NCBI RefSeq assembly: GCF_018141005.1
Contig: NZ_CP046582.1
Span: forward strand, 434,001 to 498,000
Direction of reading: 5' to 3'
DNA: 64,000 bases
DNA from: Erwinia sp. E602
Lineage (GTDB): Bacteria; Pseudomonadota; Gammaproteobacteria; Enterobacterales; Enterobacteriaceae
In this document: in pieces, positions 24,769 through 37,259 of the stretch
Layout: each line of letters starts with the position of its first letter
Position numbering within the stretch: position 1 is the stretch's first letter
Position numbers and translations under genes: made by a program
The notes under the pieces: generated by a model
The model's input: the letters and a program-made list of their open reading frames with translations, nothing else
Told to the model about the DNA's origin: nothing
The model's database searches: none

Positions 24769-26718
24769 ATGCGATTAACCAGTAAACTCTCTGCGATTTT
24801 TTCCCTGCTGTGTCTGCTGGCGGTGCTGCTGATGCTGGCCGGCTCGGCGCTGAGTTTTTTTACCCTCAGCAGCCAGCGCGCGGAAGATCGCCTGCAGCGG
24901 ATGGCAGAGGATATCGACCGGGCGCTGGAGACGCAGCCCGCGGCGCAGATTGAACCCGCGCTGCAGCCGCTGATGAACCCGCTACAGCTGGAGCACATCG
25001 CGCTGTATCAACGGGGGGAGCGGATTTTTCTTATCACCCGCCATCAGCAGCCGCTGATTGATGACCTGCCAAACCGCTATCGCCAGACCCGCCTTACCCT
25101 CTCGCAGCACCCCGACGTGACGCTGGAAATAACCCGCATCGATACCACCAAAACCTGGTTTACCTCGATGATAGGCGCGTCGACGCTGCTGGCGGTGATC
25201 GTGGTGGTGACGATCATGTCGCTGCTGCTGCTGCAGGCCCATCGCTGGCTGCGGCAGCAGTTGCAGGGGATGGAGCGGCTGGAAGCGCGCGCGGCGGCGA
25301 TTATCCGCGGTGAGCGCGCCGGTATCCGCCAGGGGTCGGTTCACGAGTGGCCACCCAAGGCCAGCAGCGCCATCGACCTGCTGCTGGCCGACCTGAAAGA
25401 GGCCGGGGAACAGCATACCCGTATTGATACCTTAATCCGCGCCTTTGCCGCGCAGGACGCGCGCACCGGGCTGAATAACCGGCTGTTTTTTGATAACCAG
25501 CTGGCAACGCTGCTGGAAGATTCGGAAGCGGTCGGCACCCACGGCATGGTAATGATGATCCGCCTGCCGGATTTTGACAGCCTGCGCGAACGCTGGGGCA
25601 GCGGGCCGGTACAGGAGTATCTGTTTGCACTGGTGAACATGCTCTCTACTTTTGTGTTGCGCTATCCGGGCGCGCTGCTGGCGCGCTATTTCCGCACCGA
25701 TTTTGCCGTGCTGCTGCCACACCGCAGCGTCAGGGATGCCGACGGCATTGCCTCGCAGCTGATCAAGGCGGTCGACTCGCTGCCGCCGACGCGGATGGTC
25801 GACAGCAGCGATATGATTCATATCGGTATTAGCGGCTGGCGGGGTGGGCAGACCACCCAGCAGGTGATGGAGAGCGCCGAACTGGCGACCCGCAACGCGA
25901 TGCTGCAGGGGGGTAACGGCTGGTCGCTCGGCGACGGGGCACAAAATGATTTCACCCGCGGCAGCGTCAGGTGGCGCACGCTGCTGGAGAATACGGTGAA
26001 CCGCGGTGGGCCCCGGTTGTACCAGAAACCTGCGGTAATGCACGACGGGCTGGTGCACCACCGCGAGTTGCTGCCGCGCATTTTTGATGGCGATAAAGAG
26101 CTGCTGGCGGCGGAATACCTGCCGCTGGTTCAGCAGCTGGGTCTGGCTGAGCGCTACGACCGCCAGCTGGTCGCCCGGGTGGTGGCGCTGACGGCGCAGT
26201 GGCCGGAAGAGACGCTGGCCATTCCGCTGACGCTTGACTCGCTGCTGCAGCGATCTTTCCTGCTCTGGCTGCGTGACAGCCTGCTGCAATGCACTAAATC
26301 ACAACGAAAACGCATTTTATTTGAACTTGCAGAAGCAGATGTTTGTCAACACATCAACCGTCTGGCACCGGTGTTCCGTTTGCTCTACGGTTTCGGCTGT
26401 CGGGTGGCGGTCACCCAGGCGGGATTAACGGTGGTCAGCACCGCTTATATCAGGCAGTTTCAGGTCGGGCTGATCAAGCTGCATCCAGGGCTGGTGCGCA
26501 ACATTGAACGGCGCACGGAAAATCAGCTGTTTGTGCAGAGTCTGCTGGAAAGCTGTAAGCACACCTCAACGCAGGTTTTCGCCACCGGCGTGCGCTTCAA
26601 ACAGGAGTGGCAGACGCTGGTGGAACTGGGTGTCACCGGGGGGCAGGGGGACTTTTTCGCCACCTCCCAACCGGTTAACAGTAACGTGAAAAAATATTCG
26701 CAAAGATATCGAGTTTAG
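24769..26718 (+). CDS. csrD: CsrD, RNase E targeting factor for CsrB/C decay
   Basis: 649 residues from MRLTSKLSAIFSL, the family start; an in-frame ATG at 24757 is also possible and neither has a strong ribosome-binding site. Order: two membrane helices (~8-30, ~130-155) bracketing a periplasmic part, a HAMP-like linker, a degenerate GGDEF domain (YFRTDF at the active-site position) and a degenerate EAL domain (HRELLPRI in place of EAL). The lost catalytic residues are expected: CsrD does not make or break c-di-GMP but promotes decay of the CsrB/C sRNAs. The C-terminus retains the inactive EAL fold (GVTGGQGDFF). Located upstream of mreB as in E. coli. Confidence 0.95.
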   Translation: MRLTSKLSAIFSLLCLLAVLLMLAGSALSFFTLSSQRAEDRLQRMAEDIDRALETQPAAQIEPALQPLMNPLQLEHIALYQRGERIFLITRHQQPLIDDLPNRYRQTRLTLSQHPDVTLEITRIDTTKTWFTSMIGASTLLAVIVVVTIMSLLLLQAHRWLRQQLQGMERLEARAAAIIRGERAGIRQGSVHEWPPKASSAIDLLLADLKEAGEQHTRIDTLIRAFAAQDARTGLNNRLFFDNQLATLLEDSEAVGTHGMVMMIRLPDFDSLRERWGSGPVQEYLFALVNMLSTFVLRYPGALLARYFRTDFAVLLPHRSVRDADGIASQLIKAVDSLPPTRMVDSSDMIHIGISGWRGGQTTQQVMESAELATRNAMLQGGNGWSLGDGAQNDFTRGSVRWRTLLENTVNRGGPRLYQKPAVMHDGLVHHRELLPRIFDGDKELLAAEYLPLVQQLGLAERYDRQLVARVVALTAQWPEETLAIPLTLDSLLQRSFLLWLRDSLLQCTKSQRKRILFELAEADVCQHINRLAPVFRLLYGFGCRVAVTQAGLTVVSTAYIRQFQVGLIKLHPGLVRNIERRTENQLFVQSLLESCKHTSTQVFATGVRFKQEWQTLVELGVTGGQGDFFATSQPVNSNVKKYSQRYRV

Positions 26719-28075
<1,357 letters not shown>

Positions 28076-28084
28076 TCTGCCTGA

Positions 28085-28117
28085 AGGAGTGCCGGGGCGC
28101 TGCCCGCACTCCTTTTT
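28085..28117 (+). terminator. Partial terminator between mreB and mreC
   Basis: GGAGTGC...GCACTCC stem with a GC-rich loop followed by TTTTTC, 10 bases after the mreB stop. It probably attenuates transcription into mreCD. Confidence 0.8.
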
Positions 28118-28144
28118 CATGTTGTCGAGGAAAACGCCGAGTTT

Positions 28145-29269
28145 ATGAAGCCGATGTTCAGCAGGGGGCCGTCCCTGCAGTTACGCTTATTTTTAGCGGT
28201 TGTGGTGGCCATTGGTGTCATCGTTGCCGACAGCCGTATGGGTGCCTTCACCCAGATCCGCACCTACATGGACACTGCCGTCAGTCCATTCTATTTCCTG
28301 GCCAACGGGCCACGACAAATTCTGGACAATGTGTCTGACACATTGGCCTCCCGCCAGCAGATCGAGCTGGAAAACAAAGCGCTCCACCGTGAACTGATCT
28401 TAAAGAACAGTGAACTGCTGATGCTCGGGCAGTTTAAGCAGGAAAACGCCCGCCTGCGTGAGCTGCTGGGTTCACCGCTGCGTCAGGATGAGCAGAAGAT
28501 GGTCACCCAGGTGATCTCCACCGGTACCGATCCCTATACCGACCAGGTGGTGATCGACAAAGGCAGCGTCAACGGCGTCTATGAAGGCCAGCCGGTGATC
28601 AGTGATAAGGGCGTGGTCGGCCAGGTCGTCGCCGTCGGCAAAATCACCAGCCGGGTTCTGCTGATTTGCGATGCTTCCCACGCGCTGCCGATTCAGGTGC
28701 TGCGCAACGATATTCGGGTGATCGCCGCCGGCAACGGCTGCACCGAAGACCTGCAGCTGGAACATCTGCCGGGCAACACCGACATTCGCGTCGGCGATGT
28801 GCTGGTCACCTCCGGCCTCGGCGGGCGTTTCCCGGAAGGCTATCCGGTGGGCGTGGTTTCTTCGGTGAAGGTTGATACCCAGCGCGCCTACACTGTGATT
28901 CAGGCCCGGCCAACCGCCGGCCTGCAGCGCCTGCGCTATCTGCTGCTGCTGTGGGGCGCTGACCGTAATGGCAGCATGCCGATGGCACCGGAGGAGGTGC
29001 ACCGCGTCGCCAACGAGCGTCTGATGCAGATGATGCCGCAGGTGCTGCCGGCGGCCAGCGAGATGATGGGGCCGCCCGCTCCGTCCCAGCCTGAAACTGC
29101 CGTGCCCGCTGCCGCCGGTAGTAACGCAACCGCACCCGCTACTTCGGCCGTGTCCGGTAATGCGGCTGTGCCGCGCAACGCGACGGGCAATGCCGCTGGC
29201 AACCGCGGCAGCGCACCGGCTACCGCTAATGGCGCCACACCGCCGGCATCACGCGGAGAGAGCCGTTGA
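28145..29269 (+). CDS. mreC: MreC rod-shape protein
   Basis: 374 residues. One N-terminal membrane helix (~17-35), a coiled-coil segment (~70-110) and a periplasmic double beta-barrel (~120-270, [20 protein letters not shown]). It links MreB to the elongasome and activates PBP2. The last ~85 residues are a low-complexity Ala/Pro/Asn/Gly tail, probably disordered. Overlaps mreD by 4 bases. Confidence 0.98.
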   Translation: MKPMFSRGPSLQLRLFLAVVVAIGVIVADSRMGAFTQIRTYMDTAVSPFYFLANGPRQILDNVSDTLASRQQIELENKALHRELILKNSELLMLGQFKQENARLRELLGSPLRQDEQKMVTQVISTGTDPYTDQVVIDKGSVNGVYEGQPVISDKGVVGQVVAVGKITSRVLLICDASHALPIQVLRNDIRVIAAGNGCTEDLQLEHLPGNTDIRVGDVLVTSGLGGRFPEGYPVGVVSSVKVDTQRAYTVIQARPTAGLQRLRYLLLLWGADRNGSMPMAPEEVHRVANERLMQMMPQVLPAASEMMGPPAPSQPETAVPAAAGSNATAPATSAVSGNAAVPRNATGNAAGNRGSAPATANGATPPASRGESR

Positions 29270-29754
29270 GCCGCTATCGCACCCAGGGTCGCTGGGTGAT
29301 CTGGCTCTCTTTCCTGGTGGCGCTGGTGCTGCAGATTATGCCGTGGCCCGAGCAGCTGTTTATGTACCGGCCGTCATGGCTGCTGCTGATCCTGATCTAC
29401 TGGGTGCTGGCGCTGCCGCACCGGGTGAACGTCGGCAGCGGCTTCCTGATGGGTTCGATCATGGATCTGGTTACCGGCTCCACGCTGGGCGTGCGCGCGC
29501 TGGCGTTCAGCATTATCGCCTACCTGGTGGCGTTCAAATTCCAGCTGTTCCGCAACCTGGCGCTGTGGCAGCAGGCTCTGATGGTGATGGTGCTGTCACT
29601 GGCGATGGACGTGATCGTCTTCTGGGCCGAGTTCCTGGTGATTAACGTCTCCTTCCGTCCGGAAATCTTCTGGAGCAGCGTGATTGACGGTGTGCTGTGG
29701 CCCTGGCTGTTCCTGCTGATGAGAAAAATTCGCCGCCAGTTTGCCGTACAATAA
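29266..29754 (+). CDS. mreD: MreD rod-shape membrane protein
   Basis: 162 residues with five or six membrane segments ([31 protein letters not shown] and following). It is a partner of MreC and RodA in lateral wall synthesis. The start overlaps the mreC stop (GAGCCGTTGAGC; TTG start). Followed 9 bases later by maf. Confidence 0.97.
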   Translation: MSRYRTQGRWVIWLSFLVALVLQIMPWPEQLFMYRPSWLLLILIYWVLALPHRVNVGSGFLMGSIMDLVTGSTLGVRALAFSIIAYLVAFKFQLFRNLALWQQALMVMVLSLAMDVIVFWAEFLVINVSFRPEIFWSSVIDGVLWPWLFLLMRKIRRQFAVQ

Positions 29755-29763
29755 AGGAAAATT

Positions 29764-30357
29764 ATGCTATCCCTCTATCTGGCTTCTGGCTCTCCCCGCC
29801 GCCGTGAACTGCTGACCCAGCTGGGGCTGTCGTTTACACGGCTGACAAGTGAAGTGGAAGAGCAGCGCCACGCCGGTGAAGCGGCCGAAGCCTACGTGCG
29901 CCGGCTGGCGCGCGATAAAGCACGGGCGGGCGTCGCCATTGCTCCGCTTGATCTGCCGGTGCTTGGGGCGGATACCATCGTGGTACTCAATGGCGAGGTG
30001 CTGGAAAAACCAGCGGACAGCGCGGCGGCGGCGGTGATGCTGGCCAAACTGTCGGGCCAGACGCATCAGGTCATGACCGCCGTGGCGCTGGCCGACAGCC
30101 AGCGGCTGCTGGAGTGCCTGGTGGTCACCGAGGTGACGTTCCGCCTGCTTAGCGCCGACGATATCCGTGACTATATCGCCAGCGGCGAGCCGATGGATAA
30201 GGCCGGCAGCTATGGCATTCAGGGGCTGGGTGGCAATTTTGTCAGAAAAATCAACGGAAGTTATCATGCGGTCGTCGGCCTGCCGCTGGTGGAAACAGCC
30301 GAGCTGTTCAGCCAGTTTCAGGCGCTGCGTGAAGTGAGAGGACAACATGACAGCTGA
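29764..30357 (+). CDS. maf: Maf nucleotide pyrophosphatase (YhdE type)
   Basis: 197 residues. It hydrolyses dTTP, UTP and modified pyrimidine nucleotides to the monophosphates, limiting their misuse. [15 protein letters not shown] at the N-terminus, EEQRHAGE and [16 protein letters not shown], and [13 protein letters not shown] are the family signatures. Lies between mreD and rng and overlaps rng by 11 bases, so translation is coupled. Confidence 0.97.
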   Translation: MLSLYLASGSPRRRELLTQLGLSFTRLTSEVEEQRHAGEAAEAYVRRLARDKARAGVAIAPLDLPVLGADTIVVLNGEVLEKPADSAAAAVMLAKLSGQTHQVMTAVALADSQRLLECLVVTEVTFRLLSADDIRDYIASGEPMDKAGSYGIQGLGGNFVRKINGSYHAVVGLPLVETAELFSQFQALREVRGQHDS

Positions 30358-31816
30358 GCTACTGGTAAACATTACGCCGTCGGAAACGCGGGTAGCCTAT
30401 ATTGATGGCGGCATCCTGCAGGAGATCCACATCGAGCGCGAAGCGCGCCGTGGCATCGTCGGCAATATCTACAAAGGCCGCGTCAGCCGGGTGCTGCCCG
30501 GCATGCAGGCGGCGTTTGTCGATATCGGCCTGGAAAAAGCCGCCTTCCTGCACGCCTCCGACATCATGCCGCACACCGAATGCGTGGCGGGTGATGAGAA
30601 GAAGAACTTTATCGTCCGCGACATCTCCGAGCTGGTGCGTCAGGGCCAGGATCTGATGGTGCAGGTGGTGAAAGACCCGCTCGGCACCAAGGGCGCGCGC
30701 CTGACCACCGACATTACGCTGCCCTCACGTTACCTGGTGTTTATGCCAGGGGCTTCCCACGTCGGCGTGTCACAGCGCATTGAGAGTGAGAAAGAGCGCG
30801 ACCGCCTGAAGGCGGTGGTGGCCGCCCACTGTGACGAACTGGGTGGCTACATCATCCGCACCGCCGCCGAAGGCGTCGGTGAAGATGAGCTGGCCTCCGA
30901 TGCCGCCTTCCTGAAGCGCCTGTGGACCAAGGTTGTCCAGCGTAAGAAGCGCAATCAGACCCGCTGCCGCCTGTACGGTGAAGTGGCGCTGTCGCAGCGT
31001 ATTCTGCGTGATTTTGCCGGCGCGGCTCTGGACAGGGTGCGCATTGATTCACGCCAGACCTATGAACAGCTGATCGAATTCACCGGTGAATATATCCCGG
31101 AGATGACGGCTAAACTGGAACTCTACGTCGGTAAACAGCCGATCTTCGATCTCTATGACGTCGAGAACGAGATCCAGCGGTCGCTCGATCGTAAGGTGGA
31201 GCTGAAGTCCGGTGGCTACCTGATCATCGATCAGACCGAGGCGATGACCACCATCGATATCAATACCGGGGCCTTCGTCGGCCACCGTAATCTTGATGAA
31301 ACCATCTTTAACACCAATATCGAAGCTACCCAGGCGATCGCCCGTCAGCTGCGGCTGCGTAATCTGGGCGGGATCATCATTATCGACTTTATTGATATGA
31401 GTAATGAAGACCACCGTCGTCGGGTGCTGCATTCGCTGGAGCAGGGGCTGAGCAAGGACCGGGTGAAGAGCGGGATCAACGGCTTCTCGCAGCTGGGCCT
31501 GGTCGAGATGACCCGTAAGCGCACCCGTGAAAGCATTGAGCACGTGCTGTGCAAGGACTGCCCGGTCTGTAAAGGACGCGGCACGCTGAAAACGGTGGAG
31601 ACGGTCTGTTACGAGATTATGCGTGAGGTAGTACGCGTACATCATGCCTATGATTCGGACCGTTTCCTGGTCTATGCGTCACCCGCGGTGGGCGAGGCGC
31701 TGAAAAGCGACGAATCGCACGCGCTGGCGGAAGTCGAGATTTTCGTCGGCAAACAGGTGAAGGTTCAGATAGAACCGCTCTATACTCAGGAACAGTTTGA
31801 CGTAGTGATGATGTAA
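30347..31816 (+). CDS. rng: Ribonuclease G
   Basis: 489 residues. It is an endoribonuclease that matures the 16S rRNA 5' end and turns over some mRNAs. S1-like RNA-binding domain (~35-125; [21 protein letters not shown]), RNase H-like region, DNase I-like catalytic Asp residues (TIDINTGAF and DFIDM) and the Zn-link Cys motif [11 protein letters not shown] are seen. It lacks the RNase E scaffold tail, consistent with RNase G. Followed 15 bases later by yhdP. Confidence 0.98.
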   Translation: MTAELLVNITPSETRVAYIDGGILQEIHIEREARRGIVGNIYKGRVSRVLPGMQAAFVDIGLEKAAFLHASDIMPHTECVAGDEKKNFIVRDISELVRQGQDLMVQVVKDPLGTKGARLTTDITLPSRYLVFMPGASHVGVSQRIESEKERDRLKAVVAAHCDELGGYIIRTAAEGVGEDELASDAAFLKRLWTKVVQRKKRNQTRCRLYGEVALSQRILRDFAGAALDRVRIDSRQTYEQLIEFTGEYIPEMTAKLELYVGKQPIFDLYDVENEIQRSLDRKVELKSGGYLIIDQTEAMTTIDINTGAFVGHRNLDETIFNTNIEATQAIARQLRLRNLGGIIIIDFIDMSNEDHRRRVLHSLEQGLSKDRVKSGINGFSQLGLVEMTRKRTRESIEHVLCKDCPVCKGRGTLKTVETVCYEIMREVVRVHHAYDSDRFLVYASPAVGEALKSDESHALAEVEIFVGKQVKVQIEPLYTQEQFDVVMM

Positions 31817-31831
31817 CCCAGGGAGACGTGT

Positions 31832-34800
31832 GTGAGGCAATTGCCGAGGATTTTGCTGCTGACAGGCGCAACACTGGTGGTGGTGACGGCGCTGGTGGTG
31901 AGCGGCTTACGCCTGCTGATGCCGCATATGAATGCCTGGCGTGTGCCGATCCTTGAGCGCGTTTCGGCCGTTACCGGCACGCGGGTCGAGGCCAGCTCGC
32001 TGGAAGGCGCATGGGAAAATTTTGGCCCGCGCGTTGAAATTAAAGACGTACAGGCCGCGTTGAACGACGGCGGCCAGCTCAGCATCCAGCGCGTTACCCT
32101 GGCGCTGGACGTCTGGCAGTCGCTGTTGCACCTGCGCTGGCAGTTTCGCGATCTCACCTTCTGGCAGTTCAACCTGGTCACCAACACACCGCTGAGCGGC
32201 GGTAACGCTGCATCCCCCGACCTGCAGAGCGATCGGCTCAACGACCTGTTTTTACGCCAGTTTGACCATTTCGATCTGCGCGACAGCCTGATCGACTTCG
32301 TTACGCCTTCCGGCCAGCGCGCCCGCCTGACCGTGCCCCAGCTCACCTGGCTGAATGAGAAAAATCGCCACCGCGCCGAAGGGCTGGTCAGCTTGTCCAG
32401 CTTCACCGGCCAGCACGGCGTGGTGCAGGTGCGGCTCGACCTCAGCGACAGCAACGGCTATCTCGACAACGGCCGGGTGTGGATGCAGGCCGATGACGTC
32501 GACGTCAAACCCTGGCTGGGGCAGTGGATGCGCGATAACACCAGCCTGGAGAGCGCCCGCTTCAGCCTTGCGGCGTGGATGACGGTCAAAAACGGCGAGG
32601 TGCACGAGGGTGACGTCTGGCTGAAACGCGGCGGCGCGCGCTGGCGGGGCGACCCGCAGATGCACGAACTGCGGGTTGACGATCTGACCGCCCACATCAG
32701 GCGTTTTAACGGCGGCTGGAGCCTGGCCGTTCCGCAGACGCGGCTAATCACCGACGGCGACCCCTGGCCTGCCGGTGAGCTGTCGCTGCTGTGGCAGCCG
32801 GACAACCCTCAGTTGCCGGGGCCGGAGCACAATCAGGAACTACGGGTGCGCGCCACCCATCTCGACCTGCAGCACCTGGCCCCGCTGGTGCCACTGTTTG
32901 CCAAACTCTCACCGCAGCTGCAGGAGAACTGGCAGGCGCTGCAGCCGCGCGGGCAACTGCAGGCGCTGGCGGTGGATATTCCGCTGCAGCAGCCGGAACG
33001 TACGCGCTTTCAGGGCAACTGGCAAAACCTCAGCTGGCAGCCGTGGAAGCTGCTGCCGGGCATGGAGCACTTAAACGGCAGCCTCAGCGGCAGCGTTGGC
33101 GACGGACGCCTTGATTTCAGCATTAATCAGGCCACGCTGCCCTACGCGGAGATGTTCCGCGCGCCGCTAAACATCCACCACGCGGGTGGGGGCATCCGCT
33201 GGCAGTATGGCCCGCAGGGGCTGACGCTGGCGGGCGTTGGGCTTGACGTGCAGGCGCAGGCGCTGTGGGCGCGCGGGGATTTCCGCTATCAGCAGCCTGA
33301 AGACCAGCCGCCGCGGCTGGATATTCTGGCCGGGATCAATCTGAGCGACGCCGCCCAGGCGTGGCGCTACTTCCCGGAACCGCTGATGGGCACCTCGCTC
33401 ACCGACTACCTCAGCGGTGCGCTCAAGGGTGGTCAGGTACAGGATGCCACGCTGATTTTTGCCGGCGACCCGCACCAGTTCCCGTTCCGTCATAACGATG
33501 GCATGTTCGAGGTGGCGGTGCCGCTGCGTAACGCGACCTACGAGTTCGAGCCGGGCTGGCCGCCGCTGGAAAATCTGGCCATTGACCTCGACTTTGCGAA
33601 CAACGGGCTGTGGATGAAGGCGGCAGAGACCCACCTTGGCGCGGCAGTGGGGCGTAATATCTCGGCGGTGATCCCGGATTACACCCGCGAGAAGCTGCTG
33701 ATTGATGGTGATATCAGCGGCAGCGGGCCGCAGATCCGCGACTACTTTAACCAGTCACCGCTCAAACCCTCGCTGGGCGCGGCGCTGGACGAGCTGCAGA
33801 TCGGCGGCAACGTCAGTGGGCGCTTACATCTCGATATCCCGCTGGACGGCGGGGAGGTGCGCGCCAGCGGCGACGTCAGCCTGAACAAAAACTCGCTGTT
33901 TATCGCCCCGATTGGCACCCGCTTCGAGCAGCTCAGCGGGCGCTTCAGCTATGACAACGGCAATCTGAACAGCGAGGCGCTGACCGCGCGCTGGTTTGGC
34001 CAGCCGCTGGGGGTGCGTTTTACCACCCGCGAAGGTGAGAAAGATTACCAGATCGGGGTGGATATGGACGCCAGCTGGCAGCCGGCCACGCTGGAACCGC
34101 TGCCGGATGCGCTGCGCCAGCGGCTGGCCGGTAGCCTGCCGTGGCAGGGTAAGGTGCAGATTAATCTGCCGCACGGCGGCGGCGCGAACTACTCGGTGGC
34201 TATCGACGGCGACCTGAAAAATGTAAGCAGTCACTTACCTGCGCCGCTGGATAAAACGGCGGGCAGCGCGCTGCCGGTCAAACTGGCGGCCAGCGGTAAC
34301 CTGAAAGGCTTTGAGCTGAGCGGCGCGCTGGGCGCGGAGCAGCGTTTCAACAGCCGCTGGCTGCTGGGTAAGCAGCTGCATCTGGATCGCGGTATCTGGC
34401 AGGGCGACGTTAAGCGCACGCCGCCCCTGCCGGAAAACAGCGGCATGGTGCTGAACCTGCCGCCGCTGGACGGCGAAGCCTGGCTGGGCCTGCTGAGCAG
34501 CAACCTGGCCGGCAGCGGCAAAGCGGGCGCTGGCAAAACGGGCACGCCGTCGCTGCCTGGCGATATCCGCCTGCATACCCCGGCCCTGACGCTGGGCGGC
34601 CAGCAGTGGCAGGATCTGGACCTGACGGTGTCGCAGGGCGTCGCCGGTCAGACCCGCGTGGCCGCCAGAGGGCGCGAGATTGACGGCAGCCTGGTCAGCC
34701 AGGCGTCCGGCCCGTGGCAGGCCAGTCTGAAGTACCTCTACTACAACCCGCAGTGGGCCGACGGCGGCGGCGATTCACCGCTGCCTGCCGATGCCAATAG

Positions 34801-35644
34801 CATTGACTTCAGCCACTGGCCGGCGCTGCGGCTTAACTGCGACGAATGCTGGCTGCGCGGGCAGAAATTCGGCCGCATGCAGGCGGAACTGACCCCCGCC
34901 GGCGATACCCTGACCCTGAAACAGGGCCTGATCGACAGCGGCAACGCGCGCCTGACGGTGGCCGGTGAGTGGGTCAACCGCCCCGGCGAGGCGCGCACGT
35001 CGCTGAAAGGCGTGCTGAGCGGCAAGAATATCAGCGATGCTACCAACTGGTTTGGCGTCAGCAGCCCGCTGCGCGACGCGCCGTTTAAGCTCGATTACGA
35101 CCTGCACTGGCGCTCTGCGCCGTGGCAGCCCTCGCTGGAGACGCTGAGCGGCGTGCTCAAATCACACCTGGGAGCCGGGCAGATTGCCGATGTCTCTACC
35201 GGTCGTGCCGGGCAGCTGCTGCGGCTGGTCAGCTTCGACGCGCTGCTGCGCAAGTTGCGGCTGGACTTCAGCGATACCTTCAGCGAGGGCTTTTACTTTG
35301 ACTCGATTAACGGCACCGCGTGGGTTGAAAACGGCGTGATGCACACCGATAACCTGCTGGTGGACGGGCTGGAAGCCGATATCGCCATGCAGGGGAAGCT
35401 GGACCTGGTGAAACGGCGCATCGATATGCAGGCGGTGGTGGCCCCGGAGATCTCCGCCACCGTTGGGGTGGCTACCGCATTTGCGGTCAACCCGGTGATC
35501 GGCGCGGCGGTGTTTGCCGCCAGCAAGGTGCTCGGGCCGTTGTGGAGTAAGATATCTGTGCTGCGCTATCACATCGGCGGGCCGATCGATAAACCGGAAA
35601 TCAACGAGGTGTTGCGTAAACCTCGTAAAAACGATGATAAGTGA
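31832..35644 (+). CDS. yhdP: YhdP, AsmA-like inter-membrane phospholipid transport protein
   Basis: 1270 residues, GTG start. An N-terminal membrane helix (ILLLTGATLVVVTALVVSGL) anchors a very long periplasmic beta-rich groove of the AsmA/TamB family. The C-terminal DUF3971/AsmA_2 part ends ATVGVATAFAVNPVIGAAVFAASKVLG. In E. coli it transports phospholipid to the outer membrane and affects permeability. The full length matches E. coli (1266). It lies between rng and tldD, the conserved position. Confidence 0.97.
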   Translation: MRQLPRILLLTGATLVVVTALVVSGLRLLMPHMNAWRVPILERVSAVTGTRVEASSLEGAWENFGPRVEIKDVQAALNDGGQLSIQRVTLALDVWQSLLHLRWQFRDLTFWQFNLVTNTPLSGGNAASPDLQSDRLNDLFLRQFDHFDLRDSLIDFVTPSGQRARLTVPQLTWLNEKNRHRAEGLVSLSSFTGQHGVVQVRLDLSDSNGYLDNGRVWMQADDVDVKPWLGQWMRDNTSLESARFSLAAWMTVKNGEVHEGDVWLKRGGARWRGDPQMHELRVDDLTAHIRRFNGGWSLAVPQTRLITDGDPWPAGELSLLWQPDNPQLPGPEHNQELRVRATHLDLQHLAPLVPLFAKLSPQLQENWQALQPRGQLQALAVDIPLQQPERTRFQGNWQNLSWQPWKLLPGMEHLNGSLSGSVGDGRLDFSINQATLPYAEMFRAPLNIHHAGGGIRWQYGPQGLTLAGVGLDVQAQALWARGDFRYQQPEDQPPRLDILAGINLSDAAQAWRYFPEPLMGTSLTDYLSGALKGGQVQDATLIFAGDPHQFPFRHNDGMFEVAVPLRNATYEFEPGWPPLENLAIDLDFANNGLWMKAAETHLGAAVGRNISAVIPDYTREKLLIDGDISGSGPQIRDYFNQSPLKPSLGAALDELQIGGNVSGRLHLDIPLDGGEVRASGDVSLNKNSLFIAPIGTRFEQLSGRFSYDNGNLNSEALTARWFGQPLGVRFTTREGEKDYQIGVDMDASWQPATLEPLPDALRQRLAGSLPWQGKVQINLPHGGGANYSVAIDGDLKNVSSHLPAPLDKTAGSALPVKLAASGNLKGFELSGALGAEQRFNSRWLLGKQLHLDRGIWQGDVKRTPPLPENSGMVLNLPPLDGEAWLGLLSSNLAGSGKAGAGKTGTPSLPGDIRLHTPALTLGGQQWQDLDLTVSQGVAGQTRVAARGREIDGSLVSQASGPWQASLKYLYYNPQWADGGGDSPLPADANSIDFSHWPALRLNCDECWLRGQKFGRMQAELTPAGDTLTLKQGLIDSGNARLTVAGEWVNRPGEARTSLKGVLSGKNISDATNWFGVSSPLRDAPFKLDYDLHWRSAPWQPSLETLSGVLKSHLGAGQIADVSTGRAGQLLRLVSFDALLRKLRLDFSDTFSEGFYFDSINGTAWVENGVMHTDNLLVDGLEADIAMQGKLDLVKRRIDMQAVVAPEISATVGVATAFAVNPVIGAAVFAASKVLGPLWSKISVLRYHIGGPIDKPEINEVLRKPRKNDDK

Positions 35645-35743
35645 GTTTGACGTAGCAGCAGATTTGACTCAGGCTAACGTAAACGCATAGACGATATTGA
35701 ACATTAAGGCAGCCGACGGCGGCTCCCTGCTAAGTGAGAATTC

Positions 35744-37189
35744 ATGAGCCTGAATCTGGTAAGTGAGCAGTTACTGACTGCCAATAACATTAGTCACAGC
35801 GACCTCTTTTCCATCCTTGGTCAGCTTTCCGAGCGCAGGCTGGACTACGCCGACCTCTATTTCCAGGCCAGCTATCACGAATCCTGGGTGCTGGAAGACC
35901 GCATTATTAAAGATGGCTCGTACAACATCGATCAGGGCGTGGGCGTGCGCGCGGTCAGCGGTGAGAAGACCGGCTTTGCCTACGCCGATCAGCTGACGCT
36001 GAATGCATTGCAGCAGAGCGCCACCGCCGCGCGCAGCATCGTGCGTGAGCAGGGCAACGGCCGTTCACACACCCTTGGTGCGGTGTTGCACCGTCCGCTT
36101 TACCCGGCGCTGGACCCGCTGCAAAGCCTGTCGCGCGAAGATAAAATTGCCCTCTTGCACCGGGTGGACAGCGCTGCCCGCGCGGCCGACCCGCGCGTGC
36201 AGGAGGTCTCCGCCAGCCTGACCGGCGTCTATGAACTGGTGCTGGTGGCGGCGACCGACGGCACGCTGGCAACGGATGTTCGCCCGCTGGTGCGCCTGTC
36301 GGTCAGCGTACAGGTCGACGATAACGGCAAACGCGAGCGCGGCAGCAGCGGCGGCGGCGGCCGTTCCGGCTACGAATTCTTCCTCGCCGACGAAAATGGC
36401 GAAGTGCGTGCCGAAGCCTGGGCGCGCGAAGCGGTGCGTATGGCGCTGGTTAATCTGAGCGCGGTAGCGGCCCCGGCCGGGGCGATTCCGGTGGTGCTCG
36501 GTGCCGGCTGGCCGGGCGTACTGCTGCATGAAGCGGTTGGCCACGGCCTGGAAGGCGACTTCAACCGTCGCGGCACCTCGGTGTTCAGCGGTCAGCTTGG
36601 TCAGCAGGTGGCGTCGGAGCTGTGTACGGTGGTTGACGACGGTACCATTGAAGGCCTGCGCGGCTCGCTGGCGGTGGATGATGAAGGCGTGCCGGGCCAG
36701 TACAACGTGCTGATTGAGAAGGGCATCCTGAAAGGCTATATGCAGGACAAGCTTAATGCCCGCCTGATGGGCGTGGCGCCGACCGGCAACGGCCGTCGCG
36801 AATCCTACGCTCACCTGCCGATGCCGCGTATGACCAATACCTATATGCTGGCCGGTAAGTCGACGCCGCAGGAGATTATCGAAAGCGTGGAGTACGGCCT
36901 GTACGCGCCGAACTTCGGCGGTGGGCAGGTGGATATCACCTCCGGCAAGTTTGTCTTCTCGACCTCGGAAGCCTATCTGATCGAAAACGGTAAGGTGACC
37001 AAACCGGTTAAGGGGGCGACCCTGATCGGCTCCGGCATTGAGGCGATGCAGCAGATTTCGATGGTCGGTAACGACCTGGCGCTGGATAAGGGCGTTGGCG
37101 TCTGTGGTAAAGAGGGGCAGAGCCTGCCGGTGGGCGTGGGCCAGCCGACGCTGAAGCTGGATAAAATTACCGTCGGCGGCACCGAGTAA
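35744..37189 (+). CDS. tldD: TldD metalloprotease subunit
   Basis: 481 residues. With TldE (PmbA, elsewhere) it forms a heterodimeric Zn protease acting on unfolded peptides, including CcdA and microcin B17 leader. The metal site [14 protein letters not shown] (HExxxH) is intact, and [21 protein letters not shown] is conserved. There are ~100 bases between yhdP and the start, with no clear promoter. Ends at a bidirectional hairpin facing aaeR. Confidence 0.98.
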   Translation: MSLNLVSEQLLTANNISHSDLFSILGQLSERRLDYADLYFQASYHESWVLEDRIIKDGSYNIDQGVGVRAVSGEKTGFAYADQLTLNALQQSATAARSIVREQGNGRSHTLGAVLHRPLYPALDPLQSLSREDKIALLHRVDSAARAADPRVQEVSASLTGVYELVLVAATDGTLATDVRPLVRLSVSVQVDDNGKRERGSSGGGGRSGYEFFLADENGEVRAEAWAREAVRMALVNLSAVAAPAGAIPVVLGAGWPGVLLHEAVGHGLEGDFNRRGTSVFSGQLGQQVASELCTVVDDGTIEGLRGSLAVDDEGVPGQYNVLIEKGILKGYMQDKLNARLMGVAPTGNGRRESYAHLPMPRMTNTYMLAGKSTPQEIIESVEYGLYAPNFGGGQVDITSGKFVFSTSEAYLIENGKVTKPVKGATLIGSGIEAMQQISMVGNDLALDKGVGVCGKEGQSLPVGVGQPTLKLDKITVGGTE

Positions 37190-37212
37190 CCTCCCCGGTT
37201 GCTGATAATAAA

Positions 37213-37239
37213 GATTGCCCTCACCCCTGAGGGCAATCC
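37213..37239. terminator. Bidirectional terminator between tldD and aaeR
   Basis: GATTGCCCTCA, loop CCCC, TGAGGGCAATC: an 11-bp perfect stem between two convergent genes. No long U-run directly follows on the plus strand (CTGTTCTGTTTT). Confidence 0.75.
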
Positions 37240-37259
37240 TGTTCTGTTTTCCCCCGCCG

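Noticed and set aside
24835..26700. CsrD as an active diguanylate cyclase or phosphodiesterase
   Set aside because: Both active-site motifs are degenerate (YFRTDF and HRELLPRI), which is the normal state of the CsrD family.
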